6,321 bases of DNA, taken from assembly GCA_023430425.1 (NCBI GenBank), contig JAEZAR010000331.1, forward strand, positions 1 through 6,321. Reading direction: 5' to 3'. The translations under genes and the position numbers were made by a program. Each line of letters opens with the position of its first letter. Position 1 is the first letter of the stretch. Shown piece after piece: positions 1-5,966 of the stretch. The notes under the pieces were generated by a model. That model worked only from the letters and a program-made list of their open reading frames with translations. It was not told where the DNA came from and searched no databases. The stretch is from Actinomycetes bacterium (GTDB taxonomy: Bacteria > Actinomycetota > Actinomycetes > Actinomycetales > Cellulomonadaceae).

Positions 1-127
1 AGGTGACTGGGCCCGTCCGCGACATGTCTGCGTGATCGCGGGGGCCGAGAAAAGCGCAGCAGACTGCGCCCGGAGAAGCCCTGGTTCACTGCCGTCGGAC
101 GCGGGTTCGATTCCCGCCACCTCCACC
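1..127 (+). ncRNA. ssrA: tmRNA (transfer-messenger RNA), 3' portion, 5' end outside window
   Basis: This is the 3' tail of tmRNA, which with SmpB rescues ribosomes stalled on broken mRNAs. The tRNA-like end is clear. A T-arm has 5-bp stem arms GCGGG (101-105) and CCCGC (113-117) around the 7-nt loop TTCGATT. It follows GGAC, as in E. coli ssrA (GGACGCGGGTTC). The 3' acceptor strand CACCTCC is at 118-124 and the discriminator A at 125. Upstream there is a 6-bp hairpin GCGCAG/CTGCGC (54-59/64-69), as expected for the 3' pseudoknot region, and a GACTGGGCCCGTC block (5-17) of the kind I recall from actinobacterial tmRNAs. The genome reads CCG, not CCA, after the discriminator, so the terminal A must be added after transcription. 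The tag-peptide reading frame and the 5' acceptor strand lie before position 1. A plain tRNA is unlikely because no D-arm or anticodon arm precedes the T-arm. Confidence 0.92.
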
Positions 128-174
128 GCTCAGCGAAGGCCGTCACGCAGCGGCAGACCGTGAGCTGCTGCCTA

Positions 175-215
175 CGGGGAAGATCTCCTGCGCAAGACGT
201 TGGAGATCTTCCCCG
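175..215 (+). terminator. Perfect 14-bp hairpin after ssrA, probable terminator
   Basis: The arms are 175-188 (C plus GGGGAAGATCTCC) and 202-215 (GGAGATCTTCCCC plus G), perfectly complementary across 14 bp with a 13-nt loop. It lies 48 nt past the tmRNA end and no gene intervenes, so the simplest reading is the ssrA transcription terminator. There is no T-tract after the stem; many actinobacterial hairpin terminators also lack one. A weaker set of alternative pairings (GCAGC 147-151 with GCTGC 164-168, or GGCAG 152-156 with CTGCC 168-172) sits just before it. It could instead be a protein-binding inverted repeat. Confidence 0.5.
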
Positions 216-311
216 CGACGGGATGCGCGCCTGGCTGGTCCAGATACCCGCCGCCGAGCGGCCGGCATCGTCACGGACGGGTCGCGCCGACGGCGTGACC
301 CCTCGGCCGCC

Positions 312-329
312 GCATGACATCTGTCATGC
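312..329. promoter_or_regulatory. 18-bp palindromic operator, probable binding site of the downstream response regulator
   Basis: The sequence GCATGACATCTGTCATGC is a perfect inverted repeat: 8-bp arms GCATGACA and TGTCATGC around a 2-bp centre. It ends 57 bp before the ATPase start. It stands out because it is much less GC-rich than its surroundings. NarL/LuxR-type regulators bind dyads of this size as dimers, and sensor-linked ABC operons are commonly autoregulated. Its centre (320.5) would sit about 41 bp upstream of the start site predicted from the possible -10 at 351-356, a classic activator position. Assignment to the 3335-3940 regulator is inference. Confidence 0.6.
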
Positions 330-350
330 CGGAGTCGTGATCGACGGCAC

Positions 351-356
351 TACTGC
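351..356 (+). promoter_or_regulatory. Possible -10 element for the ABC/two-component operon
   Basis: TACTGC matches the actinobacterial -10 pattern only partly (TANNNT, last base wrong). No good -35 box is visible about 17 bp upstream, which would fit an activator-dependent promoter with the palindrome at 312-329 replacing the -35 contact. It would give a leader of about 25 nt before the ATG at 387. This is a weak call. Confidence 0.28.
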
Positions 357-386
357 CGCCACCCGGCCGGACGCGAGCCTTCGGGC

Positions 387-1337
387 ATGACCACTACTCA
401 GCAGACCTACCACCGTCCCACCGGGCCCGGAGCGCCCGTGCTGGCCGAGCTCCGCGGAGCCGCCAAGCAGTACGGGCAGGGCTCCACGGCCGTCCATGCG
501 GTCCGGGGGCTGGACCTGGACGTGCGCGCCGGTGAGCTCCTGGCCCTGCTCGGGCCCAACGGGGCGGGCAAGTCGACGGCGGTGGGCATGCTCACCGGCC
601 TGACCGCACCGACGTCGGGCACGGCGCGGCTCCTGGGGTACGACCCGCGCGACGTGCGCTCGCGACGCCGCCTCGGAGTGATGCTGCAAGCCTCGGGCGT
701 GCCGCAGACCCTCCGCGTGCGCGAGCTGCTCACCGCGTTCCGCGGGTACTACCCGAGCCCGCTGCCGATGGCGCAGGTCGTCGCCGCGGCCGGCCTGGAC
801 GGGCTGGAGAACCGGATGTTCGGCGAGCTGTCCGGCGGTCAGCAACGACGGGTGCTCTTCGGGATCGCGCTGACGGGCGACCCCGACCTCCTCGTGCTCG
901 ACGAGCCGACCACGGGGCTGGACGTCGAGTCGCGGCGGGGTCTGTGGGTCACGCTGCGCGACCTGGCCCGCTCGGGCCGGGGGATCGTGCTCACCACGCA
1001 CTACCTCGAGGAGGCCGACGCCCTCGCCGACCGGGTCGTGGTGATCGACCGCGGCGTTGCGGTCGCCCAGGGGACGCCGGCCCAGATCAGGTCCCGGGTC
1101 CCCGGCCGACGGGTCCGCGCACAGACCTCGGTCGGCCTCGCCGTCGCACGGCACTGGCCAGGGGTCGCCCGCGCGACGCGCGAGGGCCCGTGGCTGGAGC
1201 TGCTCGCCGGGTCCGCCGAGCCCGCCCTCCGGGCGCTGCTCGACGCCGATCCGGCGGCGGCCGAGGTCACCGTCACCGAACCGAGCCTCGAGGAGGCCTT
1301 CCTCGCCCTGACCACTGACACGGAGGCAGCACGATGA
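387..1337 (+). CDS. ABC transporter ATP-binding protein (drug/lipid exporter, CcmA/DrrA-like)
   Basis: This 316-aa protein is the cytoplasmic ATPase that powers the permease encoded next. All core motifs are intact: Walker A GPNGAGKST (56-64), Q-loop Q101, signature LSGGQQRR (148-155), Walker B LLVLDE (168-173, catalytic E173), D-loop GLD (177-179) and switch H205 in TTHYLEEAD. The region after about 230 ending in EPSLEEAFLALT is the C-terminal extension typical of DrrA/YvfR-like exporters. The stop overlaps the permease start by ATGA, so the two are translationally coupled. The start is uncertain: ATG 387 has no clear Shine-Dalgarno, whereas GTG 438 has GGAG (429-432) 5 nt upstream and begins just before the conserved ELRGAAKQYG. 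The Thr/Pro-rich first 17 residues are dispensable to the fold. The exported substrate cannot be told from sequence. Confidence 0.93.
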   Translation: MTTTQQTYHRPTGPGAPVLAELRGAAKQYGQGSTAVHAVRGLDLDVRAGELLALLGPNGAGKSTAVGMLTGLTAPTSGTARLLGYDPRDVRSRRRLGVMLQASGVPQTLRVRELLTAFRGYYPSPLPMAQVVAAAGLDGLENRMFGELSGGQQRRVLFGIALTGDPDLLVLDEPTTGLDVESRRGLWVTLRDLARSGRGIVLTTHYLEEADALADRVVVIDRGVAVAQGTPAQIRSRVPGRRVRAQTSVGLAVARHWPGVARATREGPWLELLAGSAEPALRALLDADPAAAEVTVTEPSLEEAFLALTTDTEAAR

Positions 1338-2185
1338 CCACCACGACGAAGCCCCTGACGACTCCCCCCACGACGCCCACGGCGGGCCGCACGCAGGACA
1401 CGGGGTCGACCCGGCCGAGGCCGGCGATCTACCTCACCGAGGCCCGGCACGAGTTCCTCAAGCTCATCCGCGTGCCCATCTTCGCCGTGAGCACGATCGC
1501 CCTGCCGCTCATGTTCTACGTGCTCTTCGGCGTCGCGTTCGGCGGCGGCGCGGGGCGGCCCGACGACGGCGGCGCGGGCGCGACCACCTACCTGATGGCG
1601 ACCTACGGCACGTTCGGGGTCATCGGCGCGGCCCTGTTCGGCTTCGGCGTCTCCGTCGCCGTCGAGCGCGGCCAGGGCTGGATGCGGCTCAAGCGCGTCT
1701 CGCCGATGCCGCCGCAGGCCTACTTCGTGGCGAAGGTCGCGATGAGCACGGGGGTCTCCGCACTGATCATCGGTGCCCTGTTCGCCCTGGGGGCCACACT
1801 GGGTGGTGTGCGCATGCCCGCCACCGGCTGGACCGGCCTCGCCCTGGTCCTGCTCCTCGGCGCGCTGCCGTTCTCGGCCATGGGCCTGGCCTTCGGCTAC
1901 CTCGTCGGTCCCAACTCGGCACCGGCCCTGCTCAACCTCGTCCACCTGCCGATGGCGTTCGCCTCCGGGCTGTGGATCCCGATCCACGAGCTGCCCGCCT
2001 TCGTGCAGGGGATCGCCCCGGCGCTGCCGCCCTACCACTTCGCCCAGCTCGCCCTGGGCACCGTCGGCGCGGATGCGGGCGGCTCCCCCGCGCTGCACGT
2101 CGTCGCGCTCCTGGCGTCCACCGCGGTGTTCCTGGCGGTGGCCGCGTGGGGCTTCCGGCGCGACGAGGGGCGCACCTACGGATGA
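1334..2185 (+). CDS. ABC-2 type transporter permease
   Basis: This 283-aa integral membrane protein is the channel half of the exporter and probably works as a homodimer, since only one permease gene is present. A hydrophilic, low-complexity Thr/Pro-rich N-terminus (1-30) precedes the first membrane segment. About six membrane helices fall near 48-70, 88-110, 135-158, 167-190, 197-218 and 253-273, the usual ABC-2 topology. The stretch around residues 211-236 (SGLWIPIHELPAFVQGIAP, then LPPYH) is characteristic of ABC2_membrane permeases of the DrrB/YvfS group. The start is well supported: GGAGG at 1322-1326 lies 7 nt before the ATG, inside the end of the ATPase gene, with an ATGA overlap. It is followed after 10 bp by the sensor kinase. 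Confidence 0.9.
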   Translation: MTTTTKPLTTPPTTPTAGRTQDTGSTRPRPAIYLTEARHEFLKLIRVPIFAVSTIALPLMFYVLFGVAFGGGAGRPDDGGAGATTYLMATYGTFGVIGAALFGFGVSVAVERGQGWMRLKRVSPMPPQAYFVAKVAMSTGVSALIIGALFALGATLGGVRMPATGWTGLALVLLLGALPFSAMGLAFGYLVGPNSAPALLNLVHLPMAFASGLWIPIHELPAFVQGIAPALPPYHFAQLALGTVGADAGGSPALHVVALLASTAVFLAVAAWGFRRDEGRTYG

Positions 2186-2195
2186 GGCGCCGCCG

Positions 2196-3338
2196 ATGAG
2201 CCAGGACCGCCCGCACGCGAGCCGCTCCCTGCGCTACGTCTGGCTGGTGTACCTCGGCTCGCTGTTCTTCCAGCCCGTGGTCGACTCCTCGGCGGACCCT
2301 GGGGAGTGGCTGGCGGTCGCGGTGCTGATCGGGCTCTTCCTGCCGATCTACGCCGGGACCTTCCGGGTCCGCGACCAACGGCGGACCGTGCTCCTGATCG
2401 CGGCGTTCGGCGCGCTGGCGCTGGCAGGTTCGGTGGTCAACAGCGGCGCCAGCGTGTTCGTCATCTACGGCGCCTCCACCGCGGGCAGGCTCCGCCCCGC
2501 CCGCCGGGCCGTGACCGTGATCGCGGTCCTCGTCGGACTCGTGGTCCTGATGGCCGTCATCTCCCCCGCGCCGATGCCCTGGCGGCTCGCAGCGCTCACT
2601 CCGGCGCTGTTCTTCACGCCCGCCGTGGGGGCAGCGAGCATCCTCGACGCGGAGCGGCGCCGAGCCGAGAGACGTCTCCGGCGTGCGAACGAGGAGATCG
2701 AGCGCCTCGCGACGATCGCCGAACGGGAGCGGATCGCGCGCGACCTGCACGACCTGCTCGGGCACACGCTGTCCGTCATCGTGCTGAAGTCCGAGCTGGC
2801 GGCGCGCCTGGTGCACGCCGACCCCGACCGGGCGACGGCGGAGGTCGACGACATCGAGCGGATCGGACGGGCCGCCCTCGGCGAGGTGCGCGCCGCGGTC
2901 ACCGGCTACCGGGCCCGCGGCCTGGACGCCGAGATCGCCGGTGCGCGGATCGCGCTGGAGGCGGCGGGCGTCGATGTCGACGTACGCGCGGACCCGCCCG
3001 ACCTGGGCCCTGAGCAGGAGTCCGCGCTGGCGATGGCGCTGCGGGAGGCGGTGACCAACGTCGTCCGGCACGCCGGCGCCCGGCACGCCACCATCGCCCT
3101 CACGACCGCCGGCTCCGACGTGCGGCTCGAGGTGGGCGACGACGGCCGGGGCTGGGCGGGCATGGCCGGGTCCGGGATCACCGGCATGCACGAGCGGATC
3201 GCCGCCATGGGTGGCCGGGTCCGGGTCGGCCCCCCGCCCGGCGAGGACGGCCGGCCCGGGACCGTCGTCGAGGTCACGGTCCCGATGGTGCGCACGACCA
3301 CGGACCGGCACGAGGCCGAGGAGCGGGGCGGGCCATGA
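2196..3338 (+). CDS. DesK/NarX-type sensor histidine kinase (HisKA_3 + HATPase_c)
   Basis: This 380-aa membrane sensor phosphorylates the response regulator encoded next. The N-terminal half (about 12-149) has five or six membrane helices with short loops and no large extracellular domain, so it probably senses the membrane itself or something within it. A short charged linker (151-178, DAERRRAERRLRRANEEIERL) looks like a signalling coiled coil. The HisKA_3 box ERERIARDLHDLLGHTLS holds the phospho-acceptor H185 directly followed by D186. The ATP-binding domain has an N-box REAVTNVVRHA (283-293), G1 box GDDGRG (314-319) and G2 region GSGITGMHERIAAMGG (326-340). The ATG at 2196 is chosen because it follows the permease stop by 10 bp, has GAGG at 2184-2187, and gives a normal family length. 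The frame is open further upstream only because of high GC. The stop overlaps the regulator by ATGA. Confidence 0.93.
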   Translation: MSQDRPHASRSLRYVWLVYLGSLFFQPVVDSSADPGEWLAVAVLIGLFLPIYAGTFRVRDQRRTVLLIAAFGALALAGSVVNSGASVFVIYGASTAGRLRPARRAVTVIAVLVGLVVLMAVISPAPMPWRLAALTPALFFTPAVGAASILDAERRRAERRLRRANEEIERLATIAERERIARDLHDLLGHTLSVIVLKSELAARLVHADPDRATAEVDDIERIGRAALGEVRAAVTGYRARGLDAEIAGARIALEAAGVDVDVRADPPDLGPEQESALAMALREAVTNVVRHAGARHATIALTTAGSDVRLEVGDDGRGWAGMAGSGITGMHERIAAMGGRVRVGPPPGEDGRPGTVVEVTVPMVRTTTDRHEAEERGGP

Positions 3339-3940
3339 CGATCACCGTGGTCCTGGCGGAGGACCAGCGCATGGTGCTGGACGCGCTCGCCACCCTCCTG
3401 GGGCTGGAGGCCGACATCGAGGTGGTGGGCACCGCCGGCGACGGGACGGAGGCCGTGCGCCTCACCGAGGCGCTACGGCCCGACGTCCTGCTGGCGGACA
3501 TCGAGATGCCCGTGATGTCGGGGCTCGAGGTCGCCGCGGAGGTCCGCCGGCGCGGCCTGCCGACGAGGGTGGTGATCCTGACCACGTTCGCCCGCGGCGG
3601 CTACCTCCGCCGCGCGCTGGACGCCGGCGCCGTCGGGTACCTGCTCAAGGACGCCCCCGCCAGCGCCCTGGCCCGCGCCGTCCGGGACGTGCACGCCGGC
3701 GGCCGCGCCGTCGACCCCCAGCTCGCCGCCGACGCCTGGGGGGACCGGGACCCGCTGACCGACCGGGAGCGCCAGGTCCTCCGCCTGGCCGGGGACGGGC
3801 TGTCCAACGGCGAGATCGCCGGGCAGCTGCACCTGTCCGAGGGCACCGTGCGCAACTACCTGTCCGAGGCGATGGGCAAGCTCGGCGCCGCCAACCGGTC
3901 CGCGGCGGCCCGGCAGGCACGCGAGCGGGGATGGTTGTGA
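3335..3940 (+). CDS. DesR-like response regulator, NarL/LuxR (FixJ) family
   Basis: This 201-aa cytoplasmic transcription factor is the partner of the preceding kinase. The receiver domain (1-118) has the acidic pair E9-D10, phospho-acceptor D55 (LLADIEMP), switch T83/T84 (ILTTFARGGYLRRAL) and K105 (GYLLKD). The DNA-binding domain (about 137-201) carries the LuxR helix-turn-helix LTDRERQVLRLAGDGLSNGEIAGQLHLS followed by EGTVRNYLSEAMGKLGA. The TTFARxGYLRRAL and SEGTVRNYLSEA patterns, and the length near 200 aa, match the DesR group most closely. The start overlaps the kinase stop (ATGA), with GAGGAG at 3318-3323 upstream. Its likely target is the palindrome at 312-329, giving feedback on the whole operon. 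Nothing in the window is a fatty-acid desaturase, so the Bacillus cold-sensing role of DesR should not be assumed. Confidence 0.94.
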   Translation: MTITVVLAEDQRMVLDALATLLGLEADIEVVGTAGDGTEAVRLTEALRPDVLLADIEMPVMSGLEVAAEVRRRGLPTRVVILTTFARGGYLRRALDAGAVGYLLKDAPASALARAVRDVHAGGRAVDPQLAADAWGDRDPLTDRERQVLRLAGDGLSNGEIAGQLHLSEGTVRNYLSEAMGKLGAANRSAAARQARERGWL

Positions 3941-3941
3941 C

Positions 3942-3964
3942 GACCCGGTCCGTCCGGCCGGGTC
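3942..3964 (+). terminator. GC-rich stem-loop after the response regulator, possible terminator
   Basis: GACCCGG (3942-3948) pairs with CCGGGTC (3958-3964) across a 9-nt loop, starting 1 nt after the regulator stop codon. No T-run follows. A further CCGGGGCC motif recurs twice just downstream (around 3971-3978 and 3992-3999), allowing alternative folds. High local GC makes chance stems common, so terminator function is tentative. Confidence 0.35.
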
Positions 3965-4011
3965 CGCCGACCGGGGCCACAACGTCCCGACCCGGGGCCC
4001 CGCACCGCCGC

Positions 4012-4017
4012 TAGCGT
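4012..4017 (+). promoter_or_regulatory. Possible -10 box of the AEC transporter gene
   Basis: TAGCGT fits the actinobacterial TANNNT -10 pattern and would place the transcription start near 4024, about 29 nt before the GTG at 4053. No convincing -35 is seen; CCGACC at 3987-3992 is a poor match at 19-bp spacing. A short dyad CCGAC/GTCGG (4020-4024 and 4028-4032) lies just downstream and could be an operator or chance. Confidence 0.33.
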
Positions 4018-4052
4018 GACCGACGACGTCGGATCGATCGGGTGAGGGCAGC

Positions 4053-4982
4053 GTGCTGGAGGCGGCCGGGTCGCTCGTGGCGATCGGCGTCCTCGGCGTC
4101 GCCGGCGCCCTCCTCGCCCGCCGGGGGCTGCTCGGCGACCGGGCCGTGGACGCGCTGAAGCTCCTCATCACGCGCCTCACCCTCCCCCTGCTCCTCCTCC
4201 GCGCGTTCCTGCGCCTCGAGCCGGACGGCCGCAACGCGGTCCTCGCCCTCGTCGTGTTCGCCTCGTGCGCGCTCATGGGAGCCCTCGGCCTTGCCCTGAC
4301 CAGGCTCACCCGGCTCCCCTCACCCGAGACCCGCCTCCTCCTCCAGGGGTTCGAGGCCGGGATGCTCGGCTACGCGCTCTTCGTCGCGCTCCACACGACG
4401 GAGCACCTGCCCGCGTTCGCCGCCCTGGACCTGGGACAGGTCGTCTTCGTCTTCACGGCCCTCATGGTCCAGATGAGCGTCCTGAACCGCGCCGACGGCG
4501 AGCGGCGGGCCGCCTTCCCGTGGCGCGACGTCGTCGGCTCACCCGTCCTGTGGGCGATCGCCGCAGGCCTGGCCCTCTCGCTCGCCGCCCCCGACCTGGC
4601 GCGCGGCCTCGCGAGCCCTGACGGCGTGGCTGCGCCCGTGTTCGACACGGTGGGCGGGCTGACGACACCGCTCGTCTGCCTCGTGATCGGCGCCTCGCTG
4701 GCGGGCGGGGTTCCCCGGGACCGCGCCGTCGTCATGATCGTCGCGCTGCGCGCGGCGGTCGGCCTGTCGCTCGGGCTGCTGGTGGCCCTCGTCGTGATCC
4801 CCGCGCTCGGCTTCTCCGAGTGGCACGCGCGGGCGGCCCTGGTGCTGTTCGCACTGCCCGCACCGTTCGTCATCCCCGTGTACTACCGCCGCAGCGGGGC
4901 GCTCGTGGGGGGCGTGCTCACGCTGAGCACGCTCGTCTCGATCGCGCTGATCGCCGTGCTGGCGGTGCTCGGCCTCGCCTGA
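4053..4982 (+). CDS. AEC family transporter (auxin efflux carrier-like, Mem_trans)
   Basis: This 309-aa inner-membrane permease has about ten predicted helices (near 4-22, 33-52, 60-82, 96-113, 126-143, 163-179, 197-219, 226-250, 258-277, 286-306). They are split into two five-helix halves by a polar loop at 144-162. Family hallmarks are visible: LLITRLTLPLLLLRAF early, QGFEAGMLGYALF in helix 4, TTPLVCLVIGASLAGG in helix 7, and ALPAPFVIPVYY then LSTLVSIALI at the end. Bacterial AEC proteins move malate, malonate or other small organic anions; the substrate here cannot be deduced. The start is GTG with GTGAGGG just upstream (4042-4048, 4-nt spacer), giving a normal length of about 310 aa and placing the N-terminus at the first helix. 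It lies 112 bp past the regulator gene and has a possible own promoter, so it is probably not part of the ABC/two-component operon. Confidence 0.85.
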   Translation: MLEAAGSLVAIGVLGVAGALLARRGLLGDRAVDALKLLITRLTLPLLLLRAFLRLEPDGRNAVLALVVFASCALMGALGLALTRLTRLPSPETRLLLQGFEAGMLGYALFVALHTTEHLPAFAALDLGQVVFVFTALMVQMSVLNRADGERRAAFPWRDVVGSPVLWAIAAGLALSLAAPDLARGLASPDGVAAPVFDTVGGLTTPLVCLVIGASLAGGVPRDRAVVMIVALRAAVGLSLGLLVALVVIPALGFSEWHARAALVLFALPAPFVIPVYYRRSGALVGGVLTLSTLVSIALIAVLAVLGLA

Positions 4983-4984
4983 CT

Positions 4985-4998
4985 GCCCGGCGCCGGGC
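4985..4998. terminator. 14-bp palindrome between convergent genes, possible bidirectional terminator
   Basis: GCCCGGCGCCGGGC is a perfect palindrome. As RNA on either strand it could fold into a 5-bp stem with a GCGC loop. It fills most of the 19-bp gap between the end of the AEC gene and the end of the PAP2 gene, where both transcripts must stop. No T-tracts flank it, and in sequence this GC-rich such palindromes arise by chance fairly often. Confidence 0.35.
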
Positions 4999-5001
4999 CG
5001 C

Positions 5002-5817
5002 TCAGTCGGCGGGCGTGGTGCGAGGGCTGTCGGCGGGCTCGGCCCCGGCGTCGCCGCCCACACCGGGGGCGCGCGCGATCCGGGCCGCCCGCACGGCCCG
5101 TCGACGGTCGACCACCACCACACCGCCGAGCACCGCGAGCCCGATGGAGGCCCCGGCGATCACGTCCGTCACGAAGTGGTACCCGAGGTACAGGCGGCTC
5201 CCGGCGACGAGCGCCATCCCGAGGACGGCGAGACCGACCCACAGGACCAGGGTGCGGACGGCCGGCCGGCGGATCCACAGCAGGTAGCCCGCCACCAGCA
5301 GGAACGTCGCCGTCCCGACGGTGTGCCCGGACGGGAAGGAGTAGGTCGTCTCGGAGCCGGGGACCGACATCGTGTCCAGGGGCGGGCGAGGTCGGGCGAT
5401 GACCGCCTTCGCGGTCACGGAGAGCAGCGTCGAGACGATCATCGCCCCCGCCAGGAGGACGGGCTGCCACCACGACCGGGTGCGGACCCCCCAGACGACA
5501 GCCGCGACGAGGACGACGCCGGGGAGCACCGACGGACCCGTGACCAGGGAGACCGCCGTGAGGAACGCGGTGACCGGGGCGCTCCTCGCCTCGACGAGGG
5601 CGCGCAGCACCGGCTGGTCGGCCCCGGCGAGGTCGTCCCCCTCGGACACGGAGTCCAGCACCGCGCCGAACGCCACCACCCCGGCCACGAGCAGCAGGAG
5701 CCCGAGGACGACGGCGACCCGCGCCTCGGGCTCGCGCAGCTCGCCGCGGCGGGCCCAGAGTCGCGCCAGGACCGCGCGCAGCCGGTCGACGGCACCGGGC
5801 CGGGATGCATCGGGCAT
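5002..5817 (-). CDS. PAP2-family membrane phosphatase
   Basis: This 271-aa membrane enzyme removes phosphate from a lipid or isoprenoid phosphate, with the active site at the outer face. The three PAP2 signature motifs are intact: C1 K137-x6-R144-P145 (KAVIARPRP), C2 P162-S-G-H165 (FPSGHT) and C3 S207-R-x5-H214-x3-D218 (SRLYLGYHFVTD). H214 is the expected nucleophile and H165 the acid/base. About six helices fall near 34-55, 80-110, 117-136, 164-182, 188-206 and 219-237. A charged cytoplasmic N-terminus (1-32) and a disordered Arg/Ala/Pro-rich tail (238-271) flank the core. ATG 5817 is chosen over upstream in-frame codons because AGGA (5825-5828) lies 7 nt before it. Undecaprenyl-pyrophosphate recycling is one plausible role; phosphatidic-acid phosphatase is another. 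It converges on the AEC gene. Confidence 0.9.
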   Translation of the reverse strand: MPDASRPGAVDRLRAVLARLWARRGELREPEARVAVVLGLLLLVAGVVAFGAVLDSVSEGDDLAGADQPVLRALVEARSAPVTAFLTAVSLVTGPSVLPGVVLVAAVVWGVRTRSWWQPVLLAGAMIVSTLLSVTAKAVIARPRPPLDTMSVPGSETTYSFPSGHTVGTATFLLVAGYLLWIRRPAVRTLVLWVGLAVLGMALVAGSRLYLGYHFVTDVIAGASIGLAVLGGVVVVDRRRAVRAARIARAPGVGGDAGAEPADSPRTTPAD

Positions 5818-5855
5818 CCTCGGATCCTGGCAGTGCCGGGCGCCGACGGCGACGG

Positions 5856-5871
5856 GAGCGGGGCTCCGCTC
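5856..5871 (-). terminator. Stem-loop between the YidD-like and PAP2 genes
   Basis: GAGCGG (5856-5861) and CCGCTC (5866-5871) form a perfect 6-bp stem with a 4-nt loop. It lies in the 149-bp gap downstream of the YidD-like stop and 39 bp upstream of the PAP2 start. It could end the YidD-like transcript or sit in the PAP2 leader. No T-run is present. I see no clear promoter or small gene elsewhere in this gap (5818-5966). Confidence 0.27.
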
Positions 5872-5966
5872 GGCTCCACCCGTCGCGGCCACGCACCGCG
5901 CGAACCCCGTGGAGGTGACGACCGATGAGCGGCGTCGCGGGACGTCGGCGTCGACGCGGCCCCCTC

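Noticed and set aside
1..387. Genomic island inserted at ssrA
   Set aside because: No integrase, no duplicated ssrA tail and no base-composition shift is seen. The downstream genes look native to a high-GC genome.
160..390. Possible 76-codon gene between ssrA and the ATPase
   Set aside because: It would begin inside the stem-loop area, run through the palindrome, and overlap the ATPase start. It has no ribosome-binding site and no recognisable protein pattern.
1001..2098. Long open frame on the minus strand (365 codons) across the ATPase and permease genes
   Set aside because: Its translation is Gly/Arg/Asp/Glu/Gln/His-rich with no domain or membrane pattern. It lies opposite two well-motifed genes, so it is a GC-bias shadow.
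1932..3311. Long minus-strand open frame (459 codons) opposite the permease and kinase
   Set aside because: The composition is low-complexity and His/Arg/Gly-rich. The plus strand encodes an intact kinase with all catalytic boxes.
2196..3940. True desK/desR lipid-desaturation system
   Set aside because: The kinase and regulator are of this family, but no desaturase gene is present and the linked genes are an ABC exporter, so the family name is used without the function.
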